Positions 24,003 to 31,825 of a stretch of 64,000 bases of DNA are shown here, piece by piece; position 1 is the first letter of the stretch; every line of letters begins with the position of its first letter. This stretch comes from Gemmatimonadota bacterium (lineage in GTDB: Bacteria; Gemmatimonadota; Gemmatimonadetes; Gemmatimonadales; Gemmatimonadaceae). The translations under genes were made by a program, and so were the position numbers. The notes under the pieces were generated by a model. That model saw only the letters and a program-made list of their open reading frames with translations. It was not told where the DNA came from and ran no database searches. Where the stretch lies: assembly GCA_016719105.1 (NCBI GenBank), contig JADKAQ010000014.1, forward strand, positions 62,001 through 126,000, written 5' to 3'.

Positions 24003-24431
24003 ATGAGCGCCCAGATGACCGTTGATGGTCGCGCCATCCCGATCGGGACGGTCCGATTGCACTTCCAGTACTTCCTCGACGACGGCCCACCGCATGCCTG
24101 GATCGACCTCGTCGCCGATTCGTCGAACGCTCGACTCGGCGGCATCGCGATCAACTGCCTCGACGTCGGGGACGTCCCGGCGCTCGCCGACCTCGAGGGG
24201 CGGACACTCTCGTTCGGCAACACCGAGGCAGTACATGGTGCGGAACTGGGCGACAGCGTGTGCTGGCTGCCGGGAGACGACACGCTGGAGGTGGAGTCGT
24301 TGCGCATCGCCTTCGGTCGCGTGGACAGCGGCGCGCTCCCCATCGCGCTCGACGCCCGGTGCTTCGATCACCATGGTCGAACCGGGATCGCCGTGCGGGT
24401 CGTGGCCACCATCGACCTCGGCACGACCTAG
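24003..24431 (+). CDS. Conserved-looking protein of unknown function
   Basis: A 142-residue acidic protein with balanced composition. It has several alternating strands (RLHFQYFLDDG, WIDLVADSSN) and a late block reading ALPIALDARCFDHHGRTG. No signal peptide or membrane helix is visible, so it is probably cytoplasmic. Start ATG 24003 was preferred to GTG 23994. It precedes the DinB gene by 132 nt on the same strand. The codon pattern is like that of its neighbours, so I think it is real, but I do not recognise the family. Confidence 0.65.
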   Translation: MSAQMTVDGRAIPIGTVRLHFQYFLDDGPPHAWIDLVADSSNARLGGIAINCLDVGDVPALADLEGRTLSFGNTEAVHGAELGDSVCWLPGDDTLEVESLRIAFGRVDSGALPIALDARCFDHHGRTGIAVRVVATIDLGTT

Positions 24432-24563
24432 CGTAACGCAGGAGGAAGGCGAGTGCGCAACCGCTTGCGTCGTGCGCCGCGGCCGGTTGATCGTAGTCCA
24501 CGCACGCGGCGGTGATCGCGTCGACGGTCGCCACCACCCAATCACCCCACGAGGTCGCGCGAC

Positions 24564-25070
24564 ATGCCGCACTCCCCGGACGGTCCCCTGCTCGATGCCC
24601 TGCTTGACTCGTGGGACCGGAACAACACGATCCTGGTCAATCTGCTCCTCGCCCTCCCCGAGGACACGATGATGCTGCGCGCGATGGATGGAAGTCCAAC
24701 GTTCGCCCAACTGTTCGCGCACATGCACTACGTGCGGCTGGTGTTCATCGCCGAAGACGCCCCGGAGTTCGCCCGGGCGCTACCCGAGCAGGAGTGGTCG
24801 GACGCGCACGAGCAAGGCCGCCTGGCCGAGATGTTGCGCGACAGCGCCGCGGCCGTGCGGGATGCAGTGCGTCATCGTATATCGTTAGGCATGGCGATGG
24901 AGCAGCACTACGACCATCCGCTCCTCCTGCTGCAGCACATGCTCTGGCACGAGGGCTACCATTACGGCCAGATCAAGCTGGCACTCAAGCTGGCGGGACG
25001 GCCCATGGCCAACGCCGACGCTGGCCCCATCTCCTGGCGGGTCTGGATGAACAAGACCACCACCGCGTAG
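24564..25070 (+). CDS. DinB-family protein
   Basis: A 168-residue four-helix-bundle protein. The three histidines that bind the metal in DinB/YfiT proteins are visible in FAHMHYVR (near residue 52), YDHPLLLLQHMLWHE (115-130) and the following GYHYGQIK. Members are thiol- or metal-dependent transferases, or proteins of unknown function induced by DNA damage. No SOS-type operator is recognisable upstream. Cytoplasmic. Confidence 0.85.
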   Translation: MPHSPDGPLLDALLDSWDRNNTILVNLLLALPEDTMMLRAMDGSPTFAQLFAHMHYVRLVFIAEDAPEFARALPEQEWSDAHEQGRLAEMLRDSAAAVRDAVRHRISLGMAMEQHYDHPLLLLQHMLWHEGYHYGQIKLALKLAGRPMANADAGPISWRVWMNKTTTA

Positions 25071-25117
25071 GCGCGCGACGGACGCCCCACGCCGGAGCGC
25101 CCCCTGCCGTCGGCGCG

Positions 25118-25133
25118 GTGTAGGGGGTTACAC
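25118..25133 (+). promoter_or_regulatory. Inverted repeat directly before the acyl-CoA synthetase start
   Basis: GTGTA-N6-TACAC ends two bases before ATG 25135. A dyad at this position overlaps both the ribosome-binding region and any leaderless promoter. It could be an operator, but I cannot name a regulator for it. Confidence 0.3.
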
Positions 25134-25134
25134 G

Positions 25135-27330
25135 ATGCCGCGGCCGAGCACGAGGCGCGAGGTTGCGCGCGTACCCGTGCACCCGACCGTCATCGTGCCC
25201 CCCGTGAACTCCACACCGTCCTCCGACCTCTCCCCACTGCTCGCCCCGCGCACCGTCGCCGTCATCGGCGCCTCACGCCGCGCGAGCCACATGGGGAACC
25301 AGGTCCTCTCGAACCTCATCGACTTCGGCTTCACCGGGACCGTCTACCCGGTCAACCCGCATTCGTCGTCGATCCGTTCGGTGCACGCCTACCGCCACAT
25401 TGGCGATGTCCCCGAACCGGTGGACGTTGCGGTCATTGTGGTGCCGAAGGAGCAGGCACTCGACGCGGCCGAGTCGTGCGGCGCGGCCGGGGTGAAGGGG
25501 CTGATCGTCATCACCGCCGGCTTCCGTGAGATGGGGGGAGCCGGCGTGACGCTGGAACACGACCTGATGGCGATCGTCCAGCGGCACGGGATGCGCATGA
25601 TCGGTCCCAACTGCATGGGGGTGATCAACGCCGACCCGGCGGTGTCGATGAACGCGACCTTCGCCCCGATCATGCCCCCGTTCGGTCACGCGGCCTTCGT
25701 CTCGCAGTCGGGGGCGCTGGGGTTGAGCGTGCTGGACTACGCGCGCGAGTATGGGATTGGCATCTCGCAGTTTGTGTCGATCGGCAACTCCCCCGACGTC
25801 TCCAGCACCGACCTGCTCGAGCAGTGGGAGACCGACCCGGCGGTGAAGGTGATCCTGATGTACGTCGAGAACTTCGGCGACCCCCGGCGCTTTCTCGAGT
25901 CGGCCTCACGCATCACCAAGCACAAGCCGATCATCGTCGTGAAGTCGGGGCGCTCGCGCGCCGGGGCCCGCGCCGCGTCATCGCACACCGGCGCACTCGC
26001 CGCGAGCGACACGGCGGTCGACGCGATGCTGACGCAGGCCGGCGTCCTGCGCGCCAACTCCATCGAGGACCTGTTCGACATGGCGATGGGGTTCGGCGTG
26101 CTGGCGCGCCCCCGGTCGCGTCGCACCGCGGTGCTCACCAACGCCGGCGGCCCCGGGATCCTCGCCGCCGACGCGATGGAGACCCAGGGGCTCGAACTCG
26201 TGGAGCTGAGCCCGGCGACCGTCGAGACGTTGCGCCCGCTCTTCCCGCCTGAGGCCTCGATTCGCAATCCGCTCGACATGATCGCCTCCGCCACCCCCGC
26301 CGGCTACAAGGCGGCGCTCACCGCCTTCCTCGCCGATCCCAACATCGACGCGGTGGTCCCGATCTTCGTCCCGCCGTTCGGCGTTAGGCAGGAGGACGTG
26401 GCCGAAGCGATCGTCAGTGCGGCCGTGACCCGCCCCGACAAGCCGATGCTGGCCGTGCTGATGGGGCTCAAGGGGCTCCCGCAGGGGCGGGCCGAGTTGC
26501 ACGAGGCGGGGATCCCCGCCTACATCTTCCCCGAGAGCGCGGCGCGCGCCCTGAACGCGCTCAACCGGCAGCGCGAATGGGAGGAGCGCATCGCGGCGAG
26601 CGCGACCCCGCGCGAGGTCGATCGCCCGGGGGCCGCGGCGATCATCGACGGCGCGCGCCGCGAGGGACGCGCACAGCTGTCACAGGGCGAGTCCATCGCC
26701 CTGCTGCGCTGCTACGGCATCCCGGTGGCCGACGTGCGCTTCGTCGCCACGGGCGATGCCACGGGGCTCGACGATGCGGCCGCTGCGATCGGCTACCCGA
26801 TCGTCCTGAAGCTCGCGAGCGCCGACATCACCCACAAGACCGATGTCGGCGGCGTGCACGTCGGGATCGCCGATGCCGACGAGCTGCGGGACGCCTACGC
26901 GCAGATGATGACGCGCGTGCAGCTGGCGGCACCGACCGCGCACATCGATGGGGTGGTGCTGCAGCGCTACCTCACGGGTGGGCGCGAGACGATCGCCGGG
27001 ATCATGCACGACCCGCGCTTCGGCCCACTGCTCATGTTCGGGCTTGGCGGCGTCTTCGTCGAGGCGTTGCAGGACGTGATCTTCCGCGTGGCCCCCATCG
27101 ACGACGCGCAGGCGCTCGACATGCTCCGCGGGATCCGCGGGGCACGCGTGCTCCAGGGGCTTCGCGGTGAGCCGCCTGCACAAGAGCCGGCACTGGTCGA
27201 TGCCCTGTGCCGGCTCGGACAACTCGCCGCGGACTTTCCCGTGATCGCGGAACTGGACGTCAATCCGCTCCTCGCCTTCGCGCACGGCGTGGTGGCGGTG
27301 GACGCACGGGTGCGGTTGCAGCTCCCGTGA
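25135..27330 (+). CDS. ADP-forming acetyl/acyl-CoA synthetase, fused alpha-beta
   Basis: A 731-residue cytoplasmic enzyme that interconverts acyl-CoA, ADP and phosphate with acid, CoA and ATP. The CoA-binding Rossmann domain is at about 30-160 (VAVIGASRR, GPNCMGVIN). The succinyl-CoA-ligase-like domain carries the phospho-histidine His284 in SSHTGALA. A C-terminal ATP-grasp domain lies at about 510-730 (YPIVLKLASADITHKTDVGG, AELDVNPLL). The same layout occurs in Pat-type acetyltransferases, but no GNAT domain is present. The first 20-30 residues are probably a flexible tail or a mis-set start; GTG 25204 is an alternative. Confidence 0.92.
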   Translation: MPRPSTRREVARVPVHPTVIVPPVNSTPSSDLSPLLAPRTVAVIGASRRASHMGNQVLSNLIDFGFTGTVYPVNPHSSSIRSVHAYRHIGDVPEPVDVAVIVVPKEQALDAAESCGAAGVKGLIVITAGFREMGGAGVTLEHDLMAIVQRHGMRMIGPNCMGVINADPAVSMNATFAPIMPPFGHAAFVSQSGALGLSVLDYAREYGIGISQFVSIGNSPDVSSTDLLEQWETDPAVKVILMYVENFGDPRRFLESASRITKHKPIIVVKSGRSRAGARAASSHTGALAASDTAVDAMLTQAGVLRANSIEDLFDMAMGFGVLARPRSRRTAVLTNAGGPGILAADAMETQGLELVELSPATVETLRPLFPPEASIRNPLDMIASATPAGYKAALTAFLADPNIDAVVPIFVPPFGVRQEDVAEAIVSAAVTRPDKPMLAVLMGLKGLPQGRAELHEAGIPAYIFPESAARALNALNRQREWEERIAASATPREVDRPGAAAIIDGARREGRAQLSQGESIALLRCYGIPVADVRFVATGDATGLDDAAAAIGYPIVLKLASADITHKTDVGGVHVGIADADELRDAYAQMMTRVQLAAPTAHIDGVVLQRYLTGGRETIAGIMHDPRFGPLLMFGLGGVFVEALQDVIFRVAPIDDAQALDMLRGIRGARVLQGLRGEPPAQEPALVDALCRLGQLAADFPVIAELDVNPLLAFAHGVVAVDARVRLQLP

Positions 27331-27357
27331 GTCTTCCGTCGCGCCCTGCGTCGCGCG

Positions 27358-28521
27358 CTACTTCGCGCGCTGCCGCCAGCGCGCGAGGATCTCCGCCTCC
27401 CGCGCCCGCGTCATCCCCGCCGCACGCTTGGCGCGGTCGGCGGTGGGACGCGACTTGTCCCACACGAGCGTGTCGAGCGCCGTGACGGCAAAGGGTCGGT
27501 AGGTGAGCCCAGCCGCAATGGCACGCTTCACGTTCACGTACATCAGCGCGTCGCCCGGGGCCCACGCCGGGATCTCGCTCCAGATCGCCGCCTTCTGCTC
27601 GGCCAGGAACGACTCGGGGACCCACGTGAACGAGACCGGGGTCGAGGTCACCGCCCGACAGCCGGCGAGCATCTCGGCGAAGCTCATCCGCGTCGCCGGG
27701 CCGGTGGCGTTGAAGTCGCCCATCACCCCGTTCTCGGCGAGCCTGACGATCCACTCCGTGAGATCGCGCTGGTCGATGACCTGCGACGAGTGGTTGGGGT
27801 TCCCCGGGGCGAGAACTTCGCCCCCCTCGTCGACGCGCACCGGCCAGTACGTGAAGCGATCAGTCGGGTCGGTGGGGCCCACGATGAGCCCGGGGCGCAC
27901 GATGGTGGCGCGCTTCGGGAAGGCGGCGTGCACGAGGTTCTCGGAGATCGCCTTCGTGAGGCCGTACGGCGCCTCATCGCCGTCCTTGAACCCCGGCGGC
28001 GGGGCGAAGCGCTCGTACGATTCGTCGATCGGCTCCGTGCGCACGTTCCCCGCGGTCGCGTAGCTCATCGTATCGGTCTTGTACGCCGAGATCGACGAGA
28101 CAAAGAGATAGTGTCCCGTGGAGTCCTTGAGCGCCGCCACGCTGCGCGCAACCCATCGGTAGTCTCGCGCATTGTTGTCGAGCACCGCGTCCCACTTTCG
28201 CTTGGAGAGCATCCCCATGTCGCCCTCGCGGTCGGCGATGATGTGCTCGACGCCGTCCACCTTGGTGGCACTGCGCCCGCGCGTGAGGATCGTGACCTCG
28301 TGCCCGCGGGCGAGGGCGTACTTCACCGTGTTGGGGCCGATGAAGCCGGTGCCGCCCAGGATCAGGAGCTTCTTGGGGGCCACGGATGGCGTGGGATCGC
28401 GGCGCTCGCCCGGATTCGCGTTCGCACGGGCTCCCGACGCAGAGGCGATCGAGGGGGAGAGGGCGAGCCCCGCACCAGCGAGTGCGGCGGTGTGAAGGAA
28501 GTCGCGGCGGGACGATGACAT
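27358..28521 (-). CDS. Tat-exported NAD-dependent epimerase/dehydratase (second copy)
   Basis: A 387-residue paralogue of the protein at 6046-7116. It has a Tat leader (SSRRDFLHTAALAGAG), GGTGFIG at residues 56-62 and the SDR pair in YGLTK near 210. The subfamily segment FTYWPVR and the following GGEV-APG are shared between the two. ATG 28521 was chosen because it begins the Tat leader. It converges with the acyl-CoA synthetase and diverges from the LuxR-type gene. Probably periplasmic and acting on a sugar-like substrate, by inference. Confidence 0.9.
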   Translation of the reverse strand: MSSSRRDFLHTAALAGAGLALSPSIASASGARANANPGERRDPTPSVAPKKLLILGGTGFIGPNTVKYALARGHEVTILTRGRSATKVDGVEHIIADREGDMGMLSKRKWDAVLDNNARDYRWVARSVAALKDSTGHYLFVSSISAYKTDTMSYATAGNVRTEPIDESYERFAPPPGFKDGDEAPYGLTKAISENLVHAAFPKRATIVRPGLIVGPTDPTDRFTYWPVRVDEGGEVLAPGNPNHSSQVIDQRDLTEWIVRLAENGVMGDFNATGPATRMSFAEMLAGCRAVTSTPVSFTWVPESFLAEQKAAIWSEIPAWAPGDALMYVNVKRAIAAGLTYRPFAVTALDTLVWDKSRPTADRAKRAAGMTRAREAEILARWRQRAK

Positions 28522-28664
28522 GGCGGCAGAGCCTGACGGGTGAGAGATCCCCGAAAGTGGCGCGCGGAACAGCGATCCGGAATGTCGCCCGGCGGCGCGG
28601 CGGCGCTTGCCCTTCTGCGTCGGATCGCGTCCCTTTCCGGACCCGCCCCTCTCCAACTGCAGGA

Positions 28665-29138
28665 ATGCGTAAGCACGTCCTTCTGTACGGTCTCCTGTGC
28701 GGCGCCCTGGTCGCCGTGCTCCGCTTCATTCAGTACCGCTGGATCATCGTCGAGCACTCGATCGAGATCTATGGCGCACTGGTCGCGGCGGTCTTCGCCG
28801 GGCTGGGGATCTGGCTCGGCCTCAGGCTGACCCGCCCCGCCGAGCCCGTCGTCGTGCGGGAGATCCAGGAGATCCACGTTCCGGTGCCGGTCCACGTCCC
28901 CGCGCCGGCCACCTTCGTGCGCGACGAGCAGAAGGTCGGGGCGCTCGGGATCACCCCGCGCGAGCTGGAGATCCTCGCGCTGATGGCCGAGGGGTTGAGC
29001 AACCGGGAGATTGCAGAGCGGGTGTCGGTGAGCGAGAACACCGTCAAGACGCATTCGAGCCGGGTCTTCGACAAGCTGGGAGCCCGGCGACGGACGCAGG
29101 CGGTGCAGCTGGGCAAGGAGCTGCGCCTGATTCCGTGA
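28665..29138 (+). CDS. Membrane-anchored LuxR-type transcription regulator
   Basis: A 157-residue protein. Two hydrophobic helices span about residues 5-20 and 32-50 (LLYGLLCGALVAVLRF, GALVAAVFAGLGIWLGL). A linker follows, then a C-terminal LuxR/GerE helix-turn-helix at about 95-157 (LTPRELEILALMAEGLSNREIA-type, here ITPRELEIL and SNREIAERV). There is no receiver domain. A DNA-binding domain tethered to the membrane next to a DUF4199 membrane protein suggests a one-component membrane sensor. ATG 28665 follows AGGA directly. Confidence 0.87.
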   Translation: MRKHVLLYGLLCGALVAVLRFIQYRWIIVEHSIEIYGALVAAVFAGLGIWLGLRLTRPAEPVVVREIQEIHVPVPVHVPAPATFVRDEQKVGALGITPRELEILALMAEGLSNREIAERVSVSENTVKTHSSRVFDKLGARRRTQAVQLGKELRLIP

Positions 29139-29256
29139 GGGGCTCGAGGGCCCACCCCCGAAGGCGCCGCCCCGAACCCTCCCACTTTCGCATGATTTTG
29201 CCCCAGATCGCCCAAAATCACCCGTTCGTGTGACGCGCGCGGCGGGGGACGACGGA

Positions 29257-29264
29257 TAGACTCG
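29257..29264 (+). promoter_or_regulatory. -10-like box TAGACTCG
   Basis: TAGACTCG lies 28 nt before ATG 29292 and resembles the TAnATTCG boxes elsewhere in the window. It suggests the DUF4199 gene has its own promoter despite following the LuxR-type gene. Confidence 0.35.
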
Positions 29265-29291
29265 CCCCTCCTCAACCAACCGGGAGTTGTC

Positions 29292-29858
29292 ATGCGGAAA
29301 ATCGTGCTGACGTTCGGGCTCATCGCCGGGACGATCATGTCGGCGATGCTGCTCATCGCCATGCCGTTCCAGGAGCAGATCGGGCCCGAAAAGGGGATGA
29401 TCATCGGCTACACGTCGATGGTGCTCGCCTTCCTGATGATCTTCGTGGGGGTCAAGACGTATCGCGACAACGTCGCCGGGGGGCGCATCACCTTCGGGCG
29501 CGCCTTCCTGGTCGGCTTCCTGATCATGTTCGTCGCCAGCAGCTGCTACGTCGCCACGTGGGAAGTGATGTACTTCAAGCTGACCCCGGGCTACTCCGAG
29601 AAGATGACCGCGCAGGCAATCGAGAAGGAGCGGAAGTCCGGGGCCAACGAAGCCCAACTTGCCGCCAAGCGGAAGGAGATGGAGGAGTTCCAGGCGATGT
29701 ACCAGAAGCCGCTCGTGAACATCGCGATCACCTTCCTGGAGCCGCTCCCGGTGGGACTCCTGTTCGCCCTCATCGCCGCCGGCGTGATGAGCCGGAAGCG
29801 ACGGGATGATGAGGCCCTCAGCGGCGCAGCGACGCCGCGAACTGCTCCAACTGCGTGA
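29292..29858 (+). CDS. DUF4199 membrane protein
   Basis: A 188-residue protein with four hydrophobic segments (FGLIAGTIMSAMLLIAM, IIGYTSMVLAFLMIFVGV, AFLVGFLIMFVASSCYV, FLEPLPVGLLFALIAAGVM) and a charged helical stretch between the third and fourth. The pattern GYxxMVLAFxxIFxGVKxYRD-x-GG-I-FGRAF is characteristic of DUF4199. A GGGAG Shine-Dalgarno precedes the ATG. Its 3' end overlaps the opposite-strand SRPBCC gene by 41 nt. The role is unknown; the adjacent membrane LuxR regulator may respond to it. Confidence 0.87.
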   Translation: MRKIVLTFGLIAGTIMSAMLLIAMPFQEQIGPEKGMIIGYTSMVLAFLMIFVGVKTYRDNVAGGRITFGRAFLVGFLIMFVASSCYVATWEVMYFKLTPGYSEKMTAQAIEKERKSGANEAQLAAKRKEMEEFQAMYQKPLVNIAITFLEPLPVGLLFALIAAGVMSRKRRDDEALSGAATPRTAPTA

Positions 29859-30294
29859 TGCATGTCCCCCAGCCGTCGAAGAACCCCATTGCCTCATGCT
29901 GGTCGCGCGTCGCCTTGTCCTTGTGGAGCACCGTCGCCACGTAGCGCGTGTGCTCCCCCTCGTCGGAGAGGTTGATGTAGGCCGTCATGGGCATCCACGG
30001 GTCGGCGGCTGGGCGCCAGTGTTCGAGCAGCGCCGAGGTCCAGACGAGGCGTGACTGGGGAACCACCTCGAGGAAGGCACCCGGGTTGTCGCTGGTGCCA
30101 CCATCGGGACCGCGCATGAAAGTGTGAAAGGCACCGCCTGGCCTGAGGTCGAAGGCGCGCACCTCGGTGGTCCACGGCTTGGGGCACCACCATTCCTTGA
30201 GATGGGCGGGATCGCTCCACGCCTGCCAGACCAGTTCCCGCGGCACGCGCAGGACACGGGAAATCTCGAGGTCGTATTCGCCGCCGACGGACAT
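29818..30294 (-). CDS. SRPBCC (AHSA1-like) domain protein
   Basis: A 158-residue START/AHSA1-like protein. The opening ISRVLRVPRELVWQAWSDPAHLKEWW and the closing GFFDGWGTCITQLEQF are typical of this family, which forms a hydrophobic ligand-binding cavity. The gene begins 4 nt after the ArsR gene ends, so the two form an operon. ArsR/SRPBCC pairs are common and their ligand is usually unknown. Confidence 0.92.
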   Translation of the reverse strand: MSVGGEYDLEISRVLRVPRELVWQAWSDPAHLKEWWCPKPWTTEVRAFDLRPGGAFHTFMRGPDGGTSDNPGAFLEVVPQSRLVWTSALLEHWRPAADPWMPMTAYINLSDEGEHTRYVATVLHKDKATRDQHEAMGFFDGWGTCITQLEQFAASLRR

Positions 30295-30298
30295 GGTC

Positions 30299-30646
30299 CT
30301 ACTCCTTTGCGTGAGGGGGGCCCTGCAGGGTTTCGACGTACGCCTCGAGGCGATCGGTGCGCGCCTCCCAGAGCGCGCGCTGATCGGCCATCCACGACTC
30401 CGCGTCACGAAGCGTCGCCGGGTCGAGCTCGCAGGTGCGGATTCGTCCTTGCTTCTTGGACCGAATGAGGCCGCTGCGCTCCAGCACGCCGATGTGCTTC
30501 ATGAACGACGGCAGCGCCATGGGAAACGGCGCGGCGAGCTCCGTGACGGAGGCCGATCCAACGCCCAGCCGCGAGACGATGGCTCGACGCGTCGGATCGC
30601 CGAGGGCGAGGAAGACGTGATCGAGCGAGGCAGAATAGTTAGCCAT
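30299..30646 (-). CDS. ArsR-family repressor
   Basis: A 115-residue winged-helix protein from ATG 30646 (MANYSASLD). The DNA-binding core reads ALGDPTRRAIVSRL, then SVTELAAPFPMALPSFMKHIGVLERSGL, matching the ArsR group that lacks the metal-binding cysteine motif. The alternative ATG at 30658 lies inside the probable -10 element, so I prefer the shorter form. Directly followed by an SRPBCC gene. An 18-bp perfect palindrome covers its start, which indicates autorepression. Confidence 0.92.
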   Translation of the reverse strand: MANYSASLDHVFLALGDPTRRAIVSRLGVGSASVTELAAPFPMALPSFMKHIGVLERSGLIRSKKQGRIRTCELDPATLRDAESWMADQRALWEARTDRLEAYVETLQGPPHAKE

Positions 30647-30655
30647 ATGGCTAAC
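30638..30655 (-). promoter_or_regulatory. ArsR operator palindrome over the start codon
   Basis: GTTAGCCATATGGCTAAC is a perfect 18-bp palindrome. It contains the start codon of the ArsR gene and overlaps the TATGGT -10 box (30659-30654). It is the obvious candidate operator for the encoded repressor. Confidence 0.75.
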
Positions 30656-30683
30656 CATATGTCTCGCCCTGCCGTTCTGTCAA
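30654..30683 (-). promoter_or_regulatory. Promoter TTGACA-18-TATGGT of the ArsR operon
   Basis: A perfect -35 TTGACA (30683-30678) is followed after 18 nt by TATGGT (30659-30654). The predicted transcription start, about 7 nt further, coincides with ATG 30646, so the mRNA would be leaderless. Confidence 0.6.
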
Positions 30684-30734
30684 TCGGTGCCGCAACGTTG
30701 ACGACGCCAGTGGCACCACGAGATCAATAGACCC

Positions 30735-31265
30735 ATGCTCGACGACGTCATTGCCCCCGACCTTCGCCTGGTCATCTGTGGTTCGGCCGTCGGTACGGCG
30801 TCGGCGCGGGCCGGGTGCTACTACGCCGGGCCGCAGAACCGTTTCTGGCAGACGCTGTTCGAGGTCGGCCTCACGCCGCGGCCGCTGGCCCCGCACGAGT
30901 TCCGGACGCTTCTCGACTTCGGCATCGGCCTCACCGACATCGTGAAGACGCAGGTCGGTCCCGACCACGTGCTGCGGCCCGCCGAGTCGGACGTCGAGGT
31001 GCTGCGCTCCCTCATCGAGCGCTATCGGCCGCGGATGTTGTGCTTCAACGGAAAGCGCGCCGCGCAGCAGTTCCTGGGGCGCACGGACGTCGCCCTCGGG
31101 CTACAATCCGAGATGGTCGGGGCCACTCGGCTCTTCGTGGCCCCGTCCACGAGTGCGGCGGCTCGGCGATACTGGCGCCTCGAGGTCTGGCAGGCGCTCG
31201 CAGACGAGGTGGCGCGGCTGTCGCCGGGCGATGGGGCGCTCGCGACCGCGGGCGCGAGTCGTTAG
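30735..31265 (+). CDS. Mug/TDG-like mismatch-specific DNA glycosylase
   Basis: A 176-residue protein of the uracil-DNA glycosylase fold. The N-terminal LRLVICGSAVGTASARAG and the following YYAGPQNRFWQTLFEVG match Mug closely, and APSTSAAARRYW matches the second active-site loop. Mug uses Asn18 in a GINPG motif; here that motif reads GSAVG with Ala18, so the catalytic water would have to be positioned differently. It may be one of the alternative-substrate subfamilies. Its TAG stop lies inside a CGTTAGGC octamer. Confidence 0.85.
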   Translation: MLDDVIAPDLRLVICGSAVGTASARAGCYYAGPQNRFWQTLFEVGLTPRPLAPHEFRTLLDFGIGLTDIVKTQVGPDHVLRPAESDVEVLRSLIERYRPRMLCFNGKRAAQQFLGRTDVALGLQSEMVGATRLFVAPSTSAAARRYWRLEVWQALADEVARLSPGDGALATAGASR

Positions 31266-31351
31266 GCTCTCCCGGCGACGCGCGCGCGGCCGCTCCCGTT
31301 GGTCCCGCATCGTCCGCTCCCTCTTCACCGGCCCCACACCGTTCGCCTCCG

Positions 31352-31825
31352 TTGGCCACACACGTCGTCCTCGTCCACCCCGAGATCCACTGGAACACCG
31401 GCAATGCGGGGCGCACCTGCCTCGCTGCCGGCGCCACGTTGCACCTGGTGGGGCCGCTGGGCTTCTCCCTGGATGAGCGCGAGGTCAAGCGCGCGGGGCT
31501 CGACTACTGGGAGCACGTCGACCTGCGCGTGTGGCCCAGCTGGGAGGCGTTCGAGCGTGCGCTGCCGGCACTCGGCGAGCCGTTCTTCTTCTCCACCAAG
31601 GCGACGCGCCTGTTCTGGGAGGCACCACTCGGCGAGCCGAGCGACGTCGTCCTCGTCTTCGGTCGCGAAACCGGTGGGCTGCCCGCCGCGCTGCATGAGC
31701 GCTATCGCGATCGCTTCGTGACCATGCCGATCGACGCGACGCGCGTTCGCTCGCTCAATTTGTCGACGAGCGTGGGGATCGCGGTGTACGAAGTGCTGCG
31801 CCAGCGCCGCGCACGCACCGGCTGA
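31352..31825 (+). CDS. trmL: tRNA (cytidine/uridine-34 2'-O)-methyltransferase TrmL
   Basis: A 157-residue SPOUT methyltransferase that modifies the wobble base of tRNA-Leu isoacceptors. Three SPOUT signatures are present: EIHWNTGNAGRTC near residue 10, VVLVFGRETGGLP near 95, and RSLNLSTSVGIAVYE near 128. TTG 31352 was chosen as start because the product then has the normal TrmL length and begins with the expected first strand ATHVVLVHPEI; no ATG or GTG fits. It is followed at once by the DUF2809 gene. Confidence 0.93.
   Translation: MATHVVLVHPEIHWNTGNAGRTCLAAGATLHLVGPLGFSLDEREVKRAGLDYWEHVDLRVWPSWEAFERALPALGEPFFFSTKATRLFWEAPLGEPSDVVLVFGRETGGLPAALHERYRDRFVTMPIDATRVRSLNLSTSVGIAVYEVLRQRRARTG

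Noticed and set aside
30647..30658. Earlier ATG (30658) as start of the ArsR protein
   Set aside because: It lies within the predicted -10 box and upstream of the expected transcription start; ATG 30646 gives a normal ArsR N-terminus.
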